Program-made: the position numbers and the translations under genes
Part shown: positions 50,244-60,290 of the stretch, one piece after another
Layout: every line of letters begins with the position of its first letter
Position numbering within the stretch: the first letter of the stretch is position 1
Assembly (NCBI GenBank): GCA_029204225.1
Contig: CM055104.1
Span: 19,429,295 to 19,493,294, forward strand
Direction of reading: 5' to 3'
Origin: Diphasiastrum complanatum
Lineage: Eukaryota > Streptophyta > Lycopodiopsida > Lycopodiales > Lycopodiaceae
Length of the DNA: 64,000 nucleotides
The notes under the pieces: model-generated
Told to the model about the DNA's origin: nothing
Database searches by the model: none
Seen by the model: only the letters and a program-made list of their open reading frames with translations

Positions 50244-51077
50244 TTGAACCACTTCCTGAAGGAAAGAAGAAAGTCGACACTTGAACCACTTCCCAAAGGA
50301 AAGAAGAAAGTCGACTGTAAATGGGTATACAAGAAGAAGCTGAGATCAGATGGCAGTGTTGGAAGATACAAAGCTCGACTTGTCGCCAAAAGCTACACTC
50401 AGAGATATGGCATCGACTACTTCGATGCATACTCTACCATATCAAAATCTAATTGGGAGTCTAATGTACCTTACAGTTTGTACGGGACCCGATTTAGCAT
50501 TCTCTGTCTATTCACTCAGTCAATTTTCCTCCGATCCTGGCAAGCAACACTGGCAGATGGCAAAGCGAATCCTGCAATATCCGAGAGGCACCCATAATTT
50601 TGGGTTGATCTACGAAAGAGAGAATGAGTTTATCCTGCAACACTACAGCGATGCAAGCTGGGCTAGTTGCAAAGATGACATCAAGTCCGTAACAGGTGGA
50701 TGTTTGATAGTATGTGGAGCTACGATCAGTTGGACCTGCAAGAAGCAAACACTGGTGGCACAGTCTTCATGCGAAGCTGAATATCTAGCAATTTGAAAGG
50801 TGGCAAATGAGGTAACATGGGTAAAGATGATGTTGGAAGGGATTGGCGTACCACATCAAAACCCCTCCATCATGAAGATGAGAGTGCTATTCATTTAGCC
50901 CAGGATTCGGTTTTTCATTCAAAAACCAAGTGCATACCTCTGAAATATCATCATATTCGGGATCTGATCTCGAAGGGAGAGCTCTGTGTTGAGTTCGTGA
51001 GATTAGAAGATATGATTGCAGATTTGCTGGCCAAGCCACTGTTTACGGAACATAGAAGAGCAATTGGAGTCGGATGA
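50244..51077 (+). pseudogene. Copia RT start fused to RNase H, RT core deleted
   Basis: The RT begins (DCKWVYKKKLRSDGSVGRYK, ARLVAKSYTQRYGIDYFDAY) and at about 50450 jumps to the post-RT block SNLIGSLMYLTVCTGPDLAF, so the catalytic palm including YVDD is gone. RNase H follows (YSDASWASCKDDIKSVTGGC, AQSSCEAEYLAI, HHIRDLISKGELCVEFVRLE). A 37-bp tandem duplication (50242-50278, 50279-50315) lies just before. Confidence 0.9.
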
Positions 51078-51097
51078 AAAGAGAAAGGTTGTATCGT

Positions 51098-51689
51098 TCA
51101 AGAGGGAGTGTTGGAGATGGCGAACTCAAACCTACCTTTCCCGACAAGTCCCCTGAATGGCCGATAGTTTGGGAGCCATCGACACCGAACTATCGAATAC
51201 CTACATGAGCTGAGACCCCAACTAAAGACAAGCGAGCTGAGCGATTCGAATTATCGGGTCTTAGCTTGTCGGACATGAACCTTTAAACTATCACGCTGAG
51301 CCGTAAAGGAACGTTACAAGAGAAGACACGTAGTTAACTAATAGTTTAGCGTAATGCTCTCTTGGAACGATTAGGTGAACTATCTTTTAATCCCATCTGG
51401 CGGGACATAAGTAATAAGTAGACAGAATACATGCAAAAGAAGATATACAGAATTGTAAGAGGAGTGTCAGGCCCCATGTCGCGATGCACTGCCGACTCAC
51501 TCTGAGAAAAACAAAATACAAAAGACATTCTGTTCTTCCAACTGTGGTTTCTGCGTTGCATCTATTATCATACGATTGATTGTTGCATTGTCTGTGATTT
51601 GTATTGGCATATCTAGATCCAATAATCTAACGCATTGTGTAGCGCACTTCCGCATTAGATAGGCGCACCTTTGTAGCACTTTCACAACA
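51098..51689 (+). repeat. Polypurine tract and 3' LTR of the intronic copia
   Basis: AAGAGGGAG immediately precedes TGTTGGAGATGG (51109). The LTR is 581 bp and ends in CA at 51689, followed by the CAAGC duplication. Confidence 0.95.
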
Positions 51690-52100
51690 CAAGCTAAGTT
51701 TAGTTTATCTACAAGTTAAGTGAGTGCATGATCAAGTAGAAGTTAAAGGGTGATTCTTAGTCGCATGCAAACATTGCATGAGGGCGTTCATTTTGCACAT
51801 GTAGGAGGCCCTAGGTTTGTTAATGTCATCATAAATAGGGTGCTTATGTAGGTCAAGGCCACCACTTCTATTGGAAATTTGTTTTTTTCATTGTGTTTAA
51901 CTCTCGTTGTATCTTTGGTGTATGCTAGCAGGATTTAGGTGCTCCATAGAGTGTAGTCGTTCTTATGTCCTCACAAGAAGTGTATAGTGAAATGGTTTAA
52001 AGGATTTCTTTAATGTTTTTTATAATATTGCTCAAAGAATTTATCAAAAATAGATTAATGTAATTTTACTTATGAGATTACAATCAGAGGTTTTTTGCAG

Positions 52101-52352
52101 AGAAGCTTGAGGGATATCTCAATTCTATATGGCACACGACCTTTGTTAGAAAGTATTGAAGCACATCGACAAAAAGCTGGTCTTGAAGCTATTAGCACCG
52201 AATGTTTTATTTCCGCGAACATTTCTACTTTGCTTCTGGATGATGGTTTGCGTGTCAACAAAATGCACAATTTGGAATGGCACAGGAAATATGTTCCTTC
52301 AGTGCATAAAGTTCTACGTATCGAGGCACTTGCTGAGGATATTCTCAACGAG
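52101..52352 (+). CDS. FluG/NodGS-like protein, exon 2
   Basis: Eighty-four codons between TTTTTTGCAG and a GTAAGT donor, phase 0 at both ends. It continues exon 1: RSLRDISILYGTRPLLESIE, AHRQKAGLEAISTECF, then ISTLLLDDGLRVNKMHNLEW and HKVLRIEALAEDILNE. The DDGL and EWH...RIE.LAE pattern is typical of the same N-terminal amidohydrolase-like domain. Exon 3 would be expected to continue with the middle of the amidohydrolase barrel; no such sequence was found before 64000. The gene either continues beyond the window or is broken. Confidence 0.85.
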
Positions 52353-55140
52353 GTAAGTTTTAACCTTTTATATTTTATTGTGTATTTTGTTATGTGGATA
52401 ATTAAGTGCATTCCACATATCTTGGTAGTTAATTCAGACATATTGTCAATGAAATAGTTCCATGTGCCTATTCTTGAGTGCTCATGAAGTGCGTCGGATG
52501 TTATCTCCATATCCTTGCCATATGCATGTCTATGTTTTGGTCTTTGGTTATCATCCTAGACTTCATGTTTCCAAAGCTTTTCACTCAAGCATTTAGGGGA
52601 TTTAGTGCATCTTAGTTAAGAAATACAGATAGTTTATTCTTAGTGATTATAGGATTATGGCCTTTGTGCGAAGCATCTTAAGGGACATTGAAGGGAATGT
52701 GAAGAGCGTAAGTTTGTTAAAGTATAGCTACAGATTGTGAACATGACCCCAATTGGACCAATCACCAAAAAGTCAGTAATTGTAAGATATGATGTTGACA
52801 AGTAATAAGTTAGGCATCTAGCCCAAGATGGGTTAGGTGTGTCGCAAGTTGTGACTTGGTGAGCCCCTTTGGCAAGTGTTTGGAGGTCGAGTTAAGGATG
52901 TCTTCATGGCCCTAGTTGTGAGGACGTAGATTTTCAGGATTTATCTACCATCTTGTATTGTGACAACATTCGTTGCATAAACTTGTCTTTGAACCCAAGA
53001 TATCGTCCAAGGACAAAGCACATTTAAATTCAATTCTAGTTTGTAAGGGAAAAGGTTCAACAGAAGGAAATTGAGCTACTTTATTGGGCAATAGATGTAA
53101 TGACTATTGATAATTTCACCAAGCCTCTATCAAGAAAGAAGCATCTCAAGTGAGGATGTTGAATCTCCAAGAGTGCTTGCAGGATTGTTGGAATTTAACT
53201 CCACTCCTTGACCCTCTTGTCACAGCTTTTATGGAATTCTGGTTTTGCCCATGACATGCAATTCTTATTGTAATCTTGATGCGGGGTTTCAAAGCTTTGC
53301 AAAATCATGCTAAATCTTGGGCCTACAAAAATACAGGAGATCATGATGCAGGTGGAGCCTGCATTTTTACTCATGATCTTGCATAGAGGCACTTTAAAAT
53401 TGACATTCAATCTCTTGATGCTGACCTTGAAGCATTTACCTTGGCTACTCAACTCAAGAAGAGCTCATCTCTTGAGTTGAATCTTAAAGAATCACACAGT
53501 TGACTACGCTGACTCGAGGGAGCTCTTGTTCTCTTGACTTTATAATCTTGAAACAATTTTCCTTGGCAAGTTAGTGACCCAGTGTCTGACTCAGTATCCT
53601 TAGATCTCTTCATGCTTTGGCCTTCTTGCTCTTCATCTCAAATGTTGAGATAGTCCATCGTGATGACAAAACCAAGGCATACATGCTCGAATTTGATCCT
53701 GGTATGTACATACAATAAGGAGCACGATATGGGCATTGATCAACACAACGTTTGACAATCATTGTTCATAGCTTTTTCATTTAGTGATCAAAGATTTATG
53801 TGAGCCCTCTTCTTGTGCAGCTCAAGAGGTCGCTGCAGTGCTCACACAAGGTTTGCGATCTGTGCACCCTTGCCCTCAAAAATCTCTCCTGGCTGCCTCA
53901 TGCATGCCAGCTTCTTGAGAGTTGCCCTTGATCCTAGATCAAGATCCTTCTTGAACTCTGAATTTTTGGCAGCCTAATAGACTGTTGTTGGCATGTTTTC
54001 AGTCACCAAGGTGTTGCGCATTTTCTACTTCTTGATAGCATCTTGATTGTTTGGTGTATGATTTATCTCTTTTGGTTGCATAAGTGGTTACTATAACTTC
54101 TAGATTCAGGGTTCAGTTGTGAATCACTTCCGTTGCTCACCAATCCTGATCTAAGCTCGCCAATCAATTTCCAACAGTGATGACAATCTCAGTTGTCCCA
54201 ATGTGAATCTCATATCCCGAGATCGAGGTATCGCTAGGTGTTCATTTGCAAAAAATGTGTCTTGTACAACTCCACTTTGATGCCTTGGTAGAACTCCAAT
54301 TCGATCCCCAAGGGTCTAGACCAAAATCATTTAGTGTAAATACTAAGACCTAATTGTGAATTGTCGGATATACGTAAATGTGTACCTTCATGAAGATGTG
54401 AAATCGTATGAGTCCAAGAGTCGTGTAGCCTATGAGTACCATGAAGAGAGGTGTCCCAGCTCATGAAGCCTTCGAGAGGACGTGATTGCTATAAATGGGT
54501 ATTTGAGACGATGCGTGTCCCCAAATTCTTCGATCCTTTGAAGGTAAGTAATAAACTGAAAGATAACCTTAGCCTTAATGGGAGGCATTGCAAACTCTGT
54601 GAAAACACTTATTTCTGGGACAGAGGGTTTGCCACAAATAAGTTGTGACAATGTGCTAATCTCGATGCGAATTACTTATATAGAGAGAGAGAAAGAAGAA
54701 AGAAACAAAGCTTTATTAATGTCTTTTAAATGTAAAGTACATTTCAAGTGTGTACTATAAACTATGGGAGCGTCAAAACGTCTTTGAAACAATTGTAAAA
54801 GAGTTATGATGCTATTACTAATGATAAGAAAAGAGAACCATACAACTAGAGAATATGGTGTAATGAAATGAAATGGCATAAATTATCATCCAATCCTTCT
54901 AAAGAAAGAGTTAAGGTTTGCACTCACTACATTTGAAGTAGGTGGAGTATGTTGTCGAGAAGGTCACATATGAGAACTTTGAGTGTGTATTCTGAAAGTA
55001 GGGCGAGTCACATTAATGGCCGTGTGTGCTGCATATACGATGTACGTTGTCTCTGATCTATATGCTAGTCTAGAATAGGGATAACAACATCATTATTTGA
55101 TTCTGAGTGTTCTTGAGATCTTCTCCTATAGAAGAAAGAA
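52353..55140. other. Non-coding, presumed intron 2 start and repeats
   Basis: No coding exon recognised. A minus-strand LINE-like 3' end is visible at 54679-54760 (minus: AATAAAG followed by a T/C-rich tail), similar to the LINE ends at 62.3 and 63.0 kb. The rest shows no structure that I could assign. Confidence 0.35.
54679..54880 (-). mobile_element. LINE 3'-end fragment
   Basis: On the minus strand the stretch ends GACATTAATAAAG then TTTGTTTCTTTC and a short CT run. The same design (GACATTAATAAAGATCTTTC then CT) ends the LINE at 62985. No coding part is left. Confidence 0.5.
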
Positions 55141-55142
55141 GT

Positions 55143-55313
55143 AATTTGGAGCTTCGTGTTGTGATGACTCTACTGCCAATCCTGACTATCTCTCCATAGT
55201 CTCTTGCATGCAATGATTTTTTTTGAGATCTTCTGTAATTTGGAGCTTTCTATTGTGATGACTCTACTGCCAATCCTGACATGAATCTTTCCGTAATCTC
55301 TTGTATGCAATGA
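55143..55313 (+). repeat. Two-copy direct repeat, about 93 bp apart
   Basis: AATTTGGAGCTT....TTGTGATGACTCTACTGCCAATCCTGAC and TCTCTTG.ATGCAATGA occur at 55143-55214 and 55236-55313. Confidence 0.8.
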
Positions 55314-55675
55314 GTGAGCATAGGGTGACTGGAATATCTCTGGAGAGGTGATGGTACCTCCCCCACATATAAGCTCAAAATAGACATAATACCCTTGTCC
55401 CCTGGTACCAGCCCTTTTGGGGTCAAGTGGGAAAGAGGTGGGTGGCTAGGTGGTGGGGATGAGACCCCACGTGGTGCGCACAATGCTCGACATAGTCTAC
55501 TAGACCGGAATGTTGTTGCTTTCCGCTGCCGACAAACTCTGACATGGTATCAGAGCCAATTGGGGGAGTCCTTCGCCCTGTGCTCACTTGAGTGGGGGTG
55601 TTGGAGGATGCAAGCTATGCACAGAGCGACTGCTTCCGTGAAGGAACCAAAAAGAGTGCATTTGTCCCATAAGTA
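55314..55675 (+). mobile_element. LTR/TRIM-like remnant
   Basis: An LTR end (...CTCTGACA, 55544), a primer site TGGTATCAGAGC (55545-55556), then only about 42 bp to a purine tract (GAGTGGGGG, 55590-55598) and a new LTR-like start TGTTGGAGGATGC (55599). Such a tiny interior is typical of TRIM elements. The second LTR is cut at about 55675 by the junction with the minus-strand copia. I could not pair the two LTRs, so an LTR element with a deleted interior is an alternative. Confidence 0.45.
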
Positions 55676-56210
55676 AATGGAGACTACAATAACAATATGA
55701 TTATTCCTGACCAAAACATAAAGTGTATGCGCCGAACTACTGCTCTGAAAGCCAAGCTCCTCAAAGTATGTGCCAATCCTCGTGTACCACGCCCTGGGTG
55801 CCTGCTTAAGTCCATATAGTGCTTTGTCCAACCTGCAAACCTTGTCTTCATGTCCTGCTACTATGTATCCCTCTGGCTGCTCCATGTAGACTTTTTCCTC
55901 TAGAAATCCATTCAGGTATGCACTCTCTTACATCCATTTGTTGAATATCCCATCCAAACTGAGCTGCCAATGATAAAACAGTTGTCATAGTAGTAGATTT
56001 AGCAACTGGTGCAAAAGTTTCCTCATGGTCAATCCCTTCCTGTTGAGCATAACCTTTGGCCACCAATCTTGCCTTATGTTTATCTATAGAACCTTCTAAT
56101 TTGTACTTAGTCCTATAGACCCACTTGCATCCAATGGCCTTTTTACCTGTAGGTAGCTGATCAAGTCTCCAAGTCTTGTTCTTCATGATTGGGTCGTACT
56201 CCTCATCCAT
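55676..56210 (-). pseudogene. Copia RT, cut before the YVDD box
   Basis: Blocks: TWRLDQLPTGKKAIGCKWVY, KARLVAKGYAQQEGIDHEET, FAPVAKSTTM and QQMDVRECIPEW (a frameshift inside the catalytic AFLNG block), then MEQPEGYIVAGHEDKVCRLD, KALYGLKQAPRAWYTRIGTY and IVIVVSIY, where homology stops at the breakpoint. Confidence 0.9.
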
Positions 56211-56429
56211 AGCTTTCCTCCAAATATCCTTTTTCAGCCTCTGTGAAAGTAGATGGATCCTTGGTCTCTAATACTGTGGCCATATATGCAAAATGTACAT
56301 CCCCATCTTCATGATGATTCTCTTGTCGAACCTCCTGTCGATCTTGATCTTCATGTTGCTTGTCAAGTCTAGCTGATCTCCTAGTTCCATGTGTACTGGA
56401 CTCTCCCTATTCCATAATAACACTATCCT

Positions 56430-56515
56430 ACCCAACGGGGTTGGCTCAGTTGGTTGGCTTGGCATCCAAAGTTTCTTTGGTCCTAGGTTCGAGCCACCCC
56501 TTGGAAACCAAGAAG
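56430..56515 (+). mobile_element. 86-bp tRNA-derived SINE (single insertion)
   Basis: Flanked by a perfect 17-bp duplication CATAATAACACTATCCT (56413-56429, 56516-56532). It has an RNA polymerase III A box TGGCTCAGTTGG (56442-56453) and a B box GGTTCGAGCC (56486-56495), 32 bp apart. It ends in AAGAAG. The layout is that of a tRNA-type SINE with almost no body, or of a retroposed tRNA-like transcript. Orientation is plus, against the copia it interrupts. Confidence 0.85.
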
Positions 56516-57046
56516 CATAATAACACTATCCTTGATAGTTTCATAGTACCACCTAGGCAATCTTCTAGCTTCTGATGTAGGATGCTTCCTGCTTGGTGAA
56601 GTAGGAGGTGAATAAGTATCCCATATACTTGACCTCTCCTTCCTCTTTCCTATCTCAACCAAAGACACTTTAGGTGTAGGCGATACATGTGTCGATTTAG
56701 GTTCCTGTAATAACTCGTCACATAATATAGGGATTCCACCATCTTGATCCTTATCAAAATATATCTCTATATCTTTATGAGTTGCCTCCTCATCAAAGAT
56801 TACATCCCTACTTATGATTGTTTTATTACCCTCCAAGTCATATAACCTGTATCCCTTCTCTTGATTATCATAACCAAGAAATAAACACTTGGTCGCCTTA
56901 GAATCCAATTTGCTCCTTGAATCTTTAGGTATGTGAGAATAAGCAATACTTCCAAACACTCTCAAATGACTTACATCTGACTTCCGACCCGTGTAAGCTT
57001 CCTCTGGAGTTTGATTCTCTACAACCTTTATAGGACTTTGATTCAA
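56483..57046 (-). pseudogene. Copia integrase C-terminal part and linker
   Basis: Blocks NQTPEEAYTGRKSDVSHLRV, FGSIAYSHIPKDSRSKLDSK, CLFLGYDNQEKGYRLYDLEG and SRDVIFDEEA, then a polar Ser/Pro linker to RT. The last codons read into the SINE insertion, which adds a foreign tail (LGFQGVART). Confidence 0.9.
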
Positions 57047-57086
57047 AAGATAATCTGCTGTCTTAATTGCTTCACCCTATTGTTAT

Positions 57087-58559
57087 TCAAAAGATAAACA
57101 ACATATTTCGAAGATTTTTACTCTTGAGCATACTCCTTGCAGTTTCCACTATGGACCGGTTGTTTCTTTCCGCAACTCCATTTTGTTGATGCGTGTCCGT
57201 ATTTGCAAATTGTCTCTTTATACCATGATCCTTGCAAAACACCTGAAATTCCGTAGAAAGATACTCTCCCCCTTTGTCCGAGCGAAGTATCTTAAATTGT
57301 CTATCTGTTTCTTTCTCCACCTGTGTCTTAAACCATGTGAAATATTTGAAAGCTTCTCCCTTATTCTTCAGAAGATAGATCCATGTCTTCCTAGAATAGT
57401 CATCCACAAACACCATAAAGTAACTTGCTCCCCCATAAGATTGAGTCTTCATAGGATCACACAAATCTGTATGAACAAGTTCTAGAACATTTTTCGCCCT
57501 GAATGTACTAGGCAAAAAATTCTTGATATGATGCTTGCCTAAGACACAGCCTTCACAAACCTTTTGAGCAGAAACGACTTGAGGTAAACCTGTAACCATG
57601 TTAAATTTCCTCAAGACTTGTAGACTTTTGTAATTCAGATGTCCATACCTCTTGTGCCGTAACTTACTCAATGATTCAGTATTCGCAACACTTGCATGAT
57701 GATCCACCACCTGAGCTTGAAGTTTATACAACCGCCCTGCAAGTATGCCCTCAACTACTACTTCATTATTTTTCTTCTTGATGAGGCACCTCTGTTCATC
57801 AAACTGCACCACCATGTGTTGCTTTGCAATATCTGATACTGAGAGCAAGTTTTTCTTGATTCCTGGTACATAAAGCACATCCTTTATGTTTCCAATCTTC
57901 CCTAAAGGTAGTTGTAGTTGTACTTTTCCAACTCCCTTTATATCATACTTGTAGTTGTCTTCCAACTTCACATTTGACCCGTCATCTAATTTTTGAAAAT
58001 TAGATAGCCAGTCTCGCCTAGGTGTCATGTGCTTAGAAGCTCCTGAATCAATAAACCAATAGTCTTCTTCCTTTGAGAAGGTACTACCAGAAGATGTCGA
58101 TGCCGAAAACAACTCATATTCTTCAAGATCCAAAGCACTCAATTTTGCATTAGAAGCTTCTTCTTCTTCAGCAAAATTTCCATCCTGCTTTTTCTTGAAC
58201 TTGTTGTGCCAACACTCCTTTGCATAATGTCCTGATTTTCTGCAAATGAAGCAATTTCCTTTTTGAACCACTTTCTTTCCATCTTCTGACCGATTCGATT
58301 GATTCTCCTCCATATCTTGCTGCTTTTTCTTCTTCTTCTTCCCTTTGCCACCCTTCTTGGAACTTTGCTCTTGCTTCTTTGCCAGGAATGCCTGTTCCTT
58401 GAAATCATCCCTGTTGACAATATTTTGTCGTCTCATTTCTTCCTGTAGTAAGATGGCATTTAGCTCATCGAAAGAAGGCCTCGTTTCTCTTAACGATAGC
58501 ATCATTACAAAGTTCTGATATGCCAAAGGTAGACTATTAAGTACAATAATGGATACCAA
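57087..58559 (-). CDS. Copia Gag end, protease and integrase core, one open frame
   Basis: A 490-codon frame. Order: the Gag C-terminus with a lysine-rich stretch and a perfect CCHC knuckle CFICRKSGHYAKEC; protease DYWFIDSGASKHMT; a GAG-pre-integrase zinc region (LRHKRYGHLNYKSLQVLRKF ... CEGCVLGKHH); and the integrase core with LELVHTDLCDPM, FVDDYSRKTW, LRSDKGGEYLSTEF and QQNGVAERNNRSIVETARSM. The three catalytic acidic residues are visible. It ends at a stop after a short local duplication (TTATCTTTTGAAT occurs twice), which breaks the link to 57046. In an active element these domains are cleaved from one polyprotein. Confidence 0.9.
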   Translation of the reverse strand: MVSIIVLNSLPLAYQNFVMMLSLRETRPSFDELNAILLQEEMRRQNIVNRDDFKEQAFLAKKQEQSSKKGGKGKKKKKKQQDMEENQSNRSEDGKKVVQKGNCFICRKSGHYAKECWHNKFKKKQDGNFAEEEEASNAKLSALDLEEYELFSASTSSGSTFSKEEDYWFIDSGASKHMTPRRDWLSNFQKLDDGSNVKLEDNYKYDIKGVGKVQLQLPLGKIGNIKDVLYVPGIKKNLLSVSDIAKQHMVVQFDEQRCLIKKKNNEVVVEGILAGRLYKLQAQVVDHHASVANTESLSKLRHKRYGHLNYKSLQVLRKFNMVTGLPQVVSAQKVCEGCVLGKHHIKNFLPSTFRAKNVLELVHTDLCDPMKTQSYGGASYFMVFVDDYSRKTWIYLLKNKGEAFKYFTWFKTQVEKETDRQFKILRSDKGGEYLSTEFQVFCKDHGIKRQFANTDTHQQNGVAERNNRSIVETARSMLKSKNLRNMLFIF

Positions 58560-58568
58560 TACTGAATC

Positions 58569-59015
58569 TTAAACACTTTCTCCAACTGCAATAAGTTGGC
58601 CTCTCAGATCTTTCACAGTAAAGTAGTCCGTTACCGATTCACCTGTACCCATCTTCAACGTGTGAAGCTTATTAGTCAAGAACAAGATCCGTGACTGATT
58701 TACCGTCTCATACAAGTTCTTCAGTATATCCCAAGCCTCCTTGGGTCCGGCAACATCTCTGATATGAGGTATAGTCATATCTCTAACTGATAAGTTGATA
58801 ATATGATGAGCTTTTCTTCTACGTCTCTGATACTCTCGCAACTCTCTGTCAGTGGTAGCAGGTATCTCGACAACTGTGACGATCTCCCGATATTCTCTAT
58901 CTTGGAGAATATTTTGCATCTTGAACTTCCATATGCTGTAGTTCGTTCCATCTAGCTTGCTAGACTCCGGCAACACAGCGTCGTTCAATCCTGCTATTAT
59001 ACTGATCCGTAACAA
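58569..59015 (-). pseudogene. Copia Gag N-terminal part
   Basis: LNDAVLPESSKLDGTNYSIW, KFKMQNILQDREYREIV, AHHIINLSVRDMTIPHIRDV, EAWDILKNLYETVNQSRILF and LHTLKMGTGESVTDYFTVKD: the standard plant copia Gag fold. A stop at 58569 separates it from the long frame starting at 58559, probably the only break between them. Confidence 0.9.
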
Positions 59016-59039
59016 AAATCGGATCTACCAACAGTCTAA

Positions 59040-59377
59040 TTGTCAAAGACTAAGAATCTGTCGCGAATCTCGAATTTTTCGCGAATCTGTCGCGAATCTT
59101 TCGCGAACAGTAAACTTTCGAGTCTGTGATCAATCTGTAGACAGCGACAATCCAGAAGCGATCAACCTGTCAGAAACTGTCGCAAACAATAATCTGTCGC
59201 GAACAATAATCTTTCGATTCCAGCTCAGCGATCTACAATTCTGGCGGGCAGGCAGCGATCAGTAGTCCAAAATCTTTGATTCCAGCGGACTGCTTCCAAC
59301 AGTAGTCCAGCTCAACAGCTCCTCCAATCAGATCTAGTTGCAACCTTGCAAATAAAACTCTTTCTCTCATAAAACCT
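59040..59377 (-). other. Copia leader with repeated TCGCGA motifs
   Basis: The region between primer site and Gag holds at least five TCGCGAA/TCGCGAAT copies within 130 bp (59060-59200), several written as the palindrome TTCGCGAA. The leader is where packaging and dimerisation signals lie in retroelement RNAs; that role here is inference. Confidence 0.5.
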
Positions 59378-59822
59378 GCTCTGATACCATGTCAGAATTT
59401 GAGATACAAATTCTAGAAGGAGATACTAGTCCTACTAGCACTCACACAAAACCAAGTATAGAGAGAAATCAGATCATAGGAGAATTGAGCAAATGCTCTA
59501 GCTCATTGAATTGAATGGAATCAATTGTGGTGGGGCGCCAGCCTTCTTAAATAGTTTCTCTAATGATTGATAGAAGCTAATGAGCCTAAAGTAAATAGCA
59601 AAATAGCAAAAGCTATTTACTAATAATACTACCTAAATATGATAAGAACCAAAAATGAATTTCTAAGTACTAAATAGATTCTATTCTATTTGTAGTGCAC
59701 CCACCTACATGCATAAGCATTAAAAAATGAATTTACTATAAATAGAATGGCCCCTAAAAATAGCACGCAGGCATGGCCAAACTATCATTAAGGGGTGTCA
59801 AAATAAACATTAATTTCTAACA
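59378..59822 (-). repeat. Primer-binding site and 5' LTR of the minus-strand copia
   Basis: Minus strand: TGTTAGAAATTAATG (59822) ... CTGACA (59390), then TGGTATCAGAGC (59389-59378). The LTR is 433 bp. It starts immediately beside a LINE fragment whose RT it interrupts. Confidence 0.9.
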
Positions 59823-60290
59823 AAGTGTAGGATGATACAACCTCTAAGGGCTGTTCGTCTAAAATAATCTCTTGTCGTTGCATGAAAGCCTTGGATGTAT
59901 TGAAGACCATAATCTTGGTCTTCAAGACGTTAAACCTCAAACCCCATCTAGTACAAAAGGCATGAAGCTATCCACTTGTCTTTTCAAATCCTCTTTAGTC
60001 AGAGAGACGAGAACCACATCATCTGCATATAATAGAATGGCGATCAGTATGTCACTGAGTCTGTAACCTAATCAACCACATTGCTCAGCTACCCTCTTTG
60101 GCTTGTCAATGTATAATCTGAAGAGAGTGGGTGAGGAGAGAATCCTCGCTTGATCCCTATGGTGCTCCAAATATGCTATGAGATGCCTATGTCACTTTTG
60201 AGACACCCCAACGCTCTCTCATAGAGTGCCATGACAACTACACTTTTCACCTAATTACCACAATTTTAAGTTAAAGGCAATGCACAGGAT
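59823..60290 (-). pseudogene. L1-type LINE RT fragment
   Basis: Minus-strand blocks LSPTLFRLYIDKP, ILLYADDVVLVSLTKEDL (intact YADD at 60018-60029), then after a frame break KTKIMVFNTSKAFMQRQEI and QPLEVVSSYT, where homology ends at the copia LTR. Closely related to the LINE at 62985-64000, which gives the same blocks. Confidence 0.85.

Larger units (their letters stand above)
46608..51689 (+). mobile_element. Full-length copia in NodGS-like intron, 5082 bp
   Basis: Ends TGTTGGAGATGG (46608) and TTTCACAACA (51689). The 5-bp target duplication CAAGC lies at 46603-46607 and 51690-51694. LTRs are 46608-47184 and 51109-51689. Same transcriptional direction as the host gene. Gag, protease, integrase and RNase H are recognisable, but stops in Gag, a 531-bp insertion in integrase and loss of the RT core make it non-autonomous. 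Confidence 0.95.
45655..52100 (+). other. Intron 1 of the NodGS-like gene, 6446 bp
   Basis: It begins GTAAAC after ...TGTTTCAAG and ends TTTTTTGCAG before AGAAGCTTGAGG. It contains a minus-strand LINE fragment (45880-46330), an LTR scrap (46498-46607 plus DNA after 51690) and a full-length copia (46608-51689). Without the copia the intron would be about 1.4 kb. The splice sites remain canonical. Confidence 0.8.
55676..59822 (-). mobile_element. Minus-strand copia, 3' truncated
   Basis: 5' LTR at 59390-59822, primer site 59378-59389, Gag from 59015, a long Gag/protease/integrase frame 58559-57087, integrase C-terminus 57046-56483 and RT 56210-55676. The element ends in the middle of RT just before the YVDD box, so the RT end, RNase H and 3' LTR are missing. 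An 86-bp SINE sits at 56430. It carries the longest intact retrotransposon frame in the window. Confidence 0.9.

Noticed and set aside
54451-54648. Third exon of the NodGS-like gene
   Set aside because: The frame (YKWVFETMRVPKFFDPLK) ends at a GTAAGT-like site but does not continue the amidohydrolase pattern expected after exon 2.
55845-55925. Separate small gene at the copia RT frameshift
   Set aside because: It is the catalytic AFLNG block of the copia RT read in a shifted frame.
56430-56515. Functional tRNA gene
   Set aside because: A and B boxes are present, but I could not form a proper acceptor stem and anticodon arm, and the 17-bp target duplication shows retroposition.
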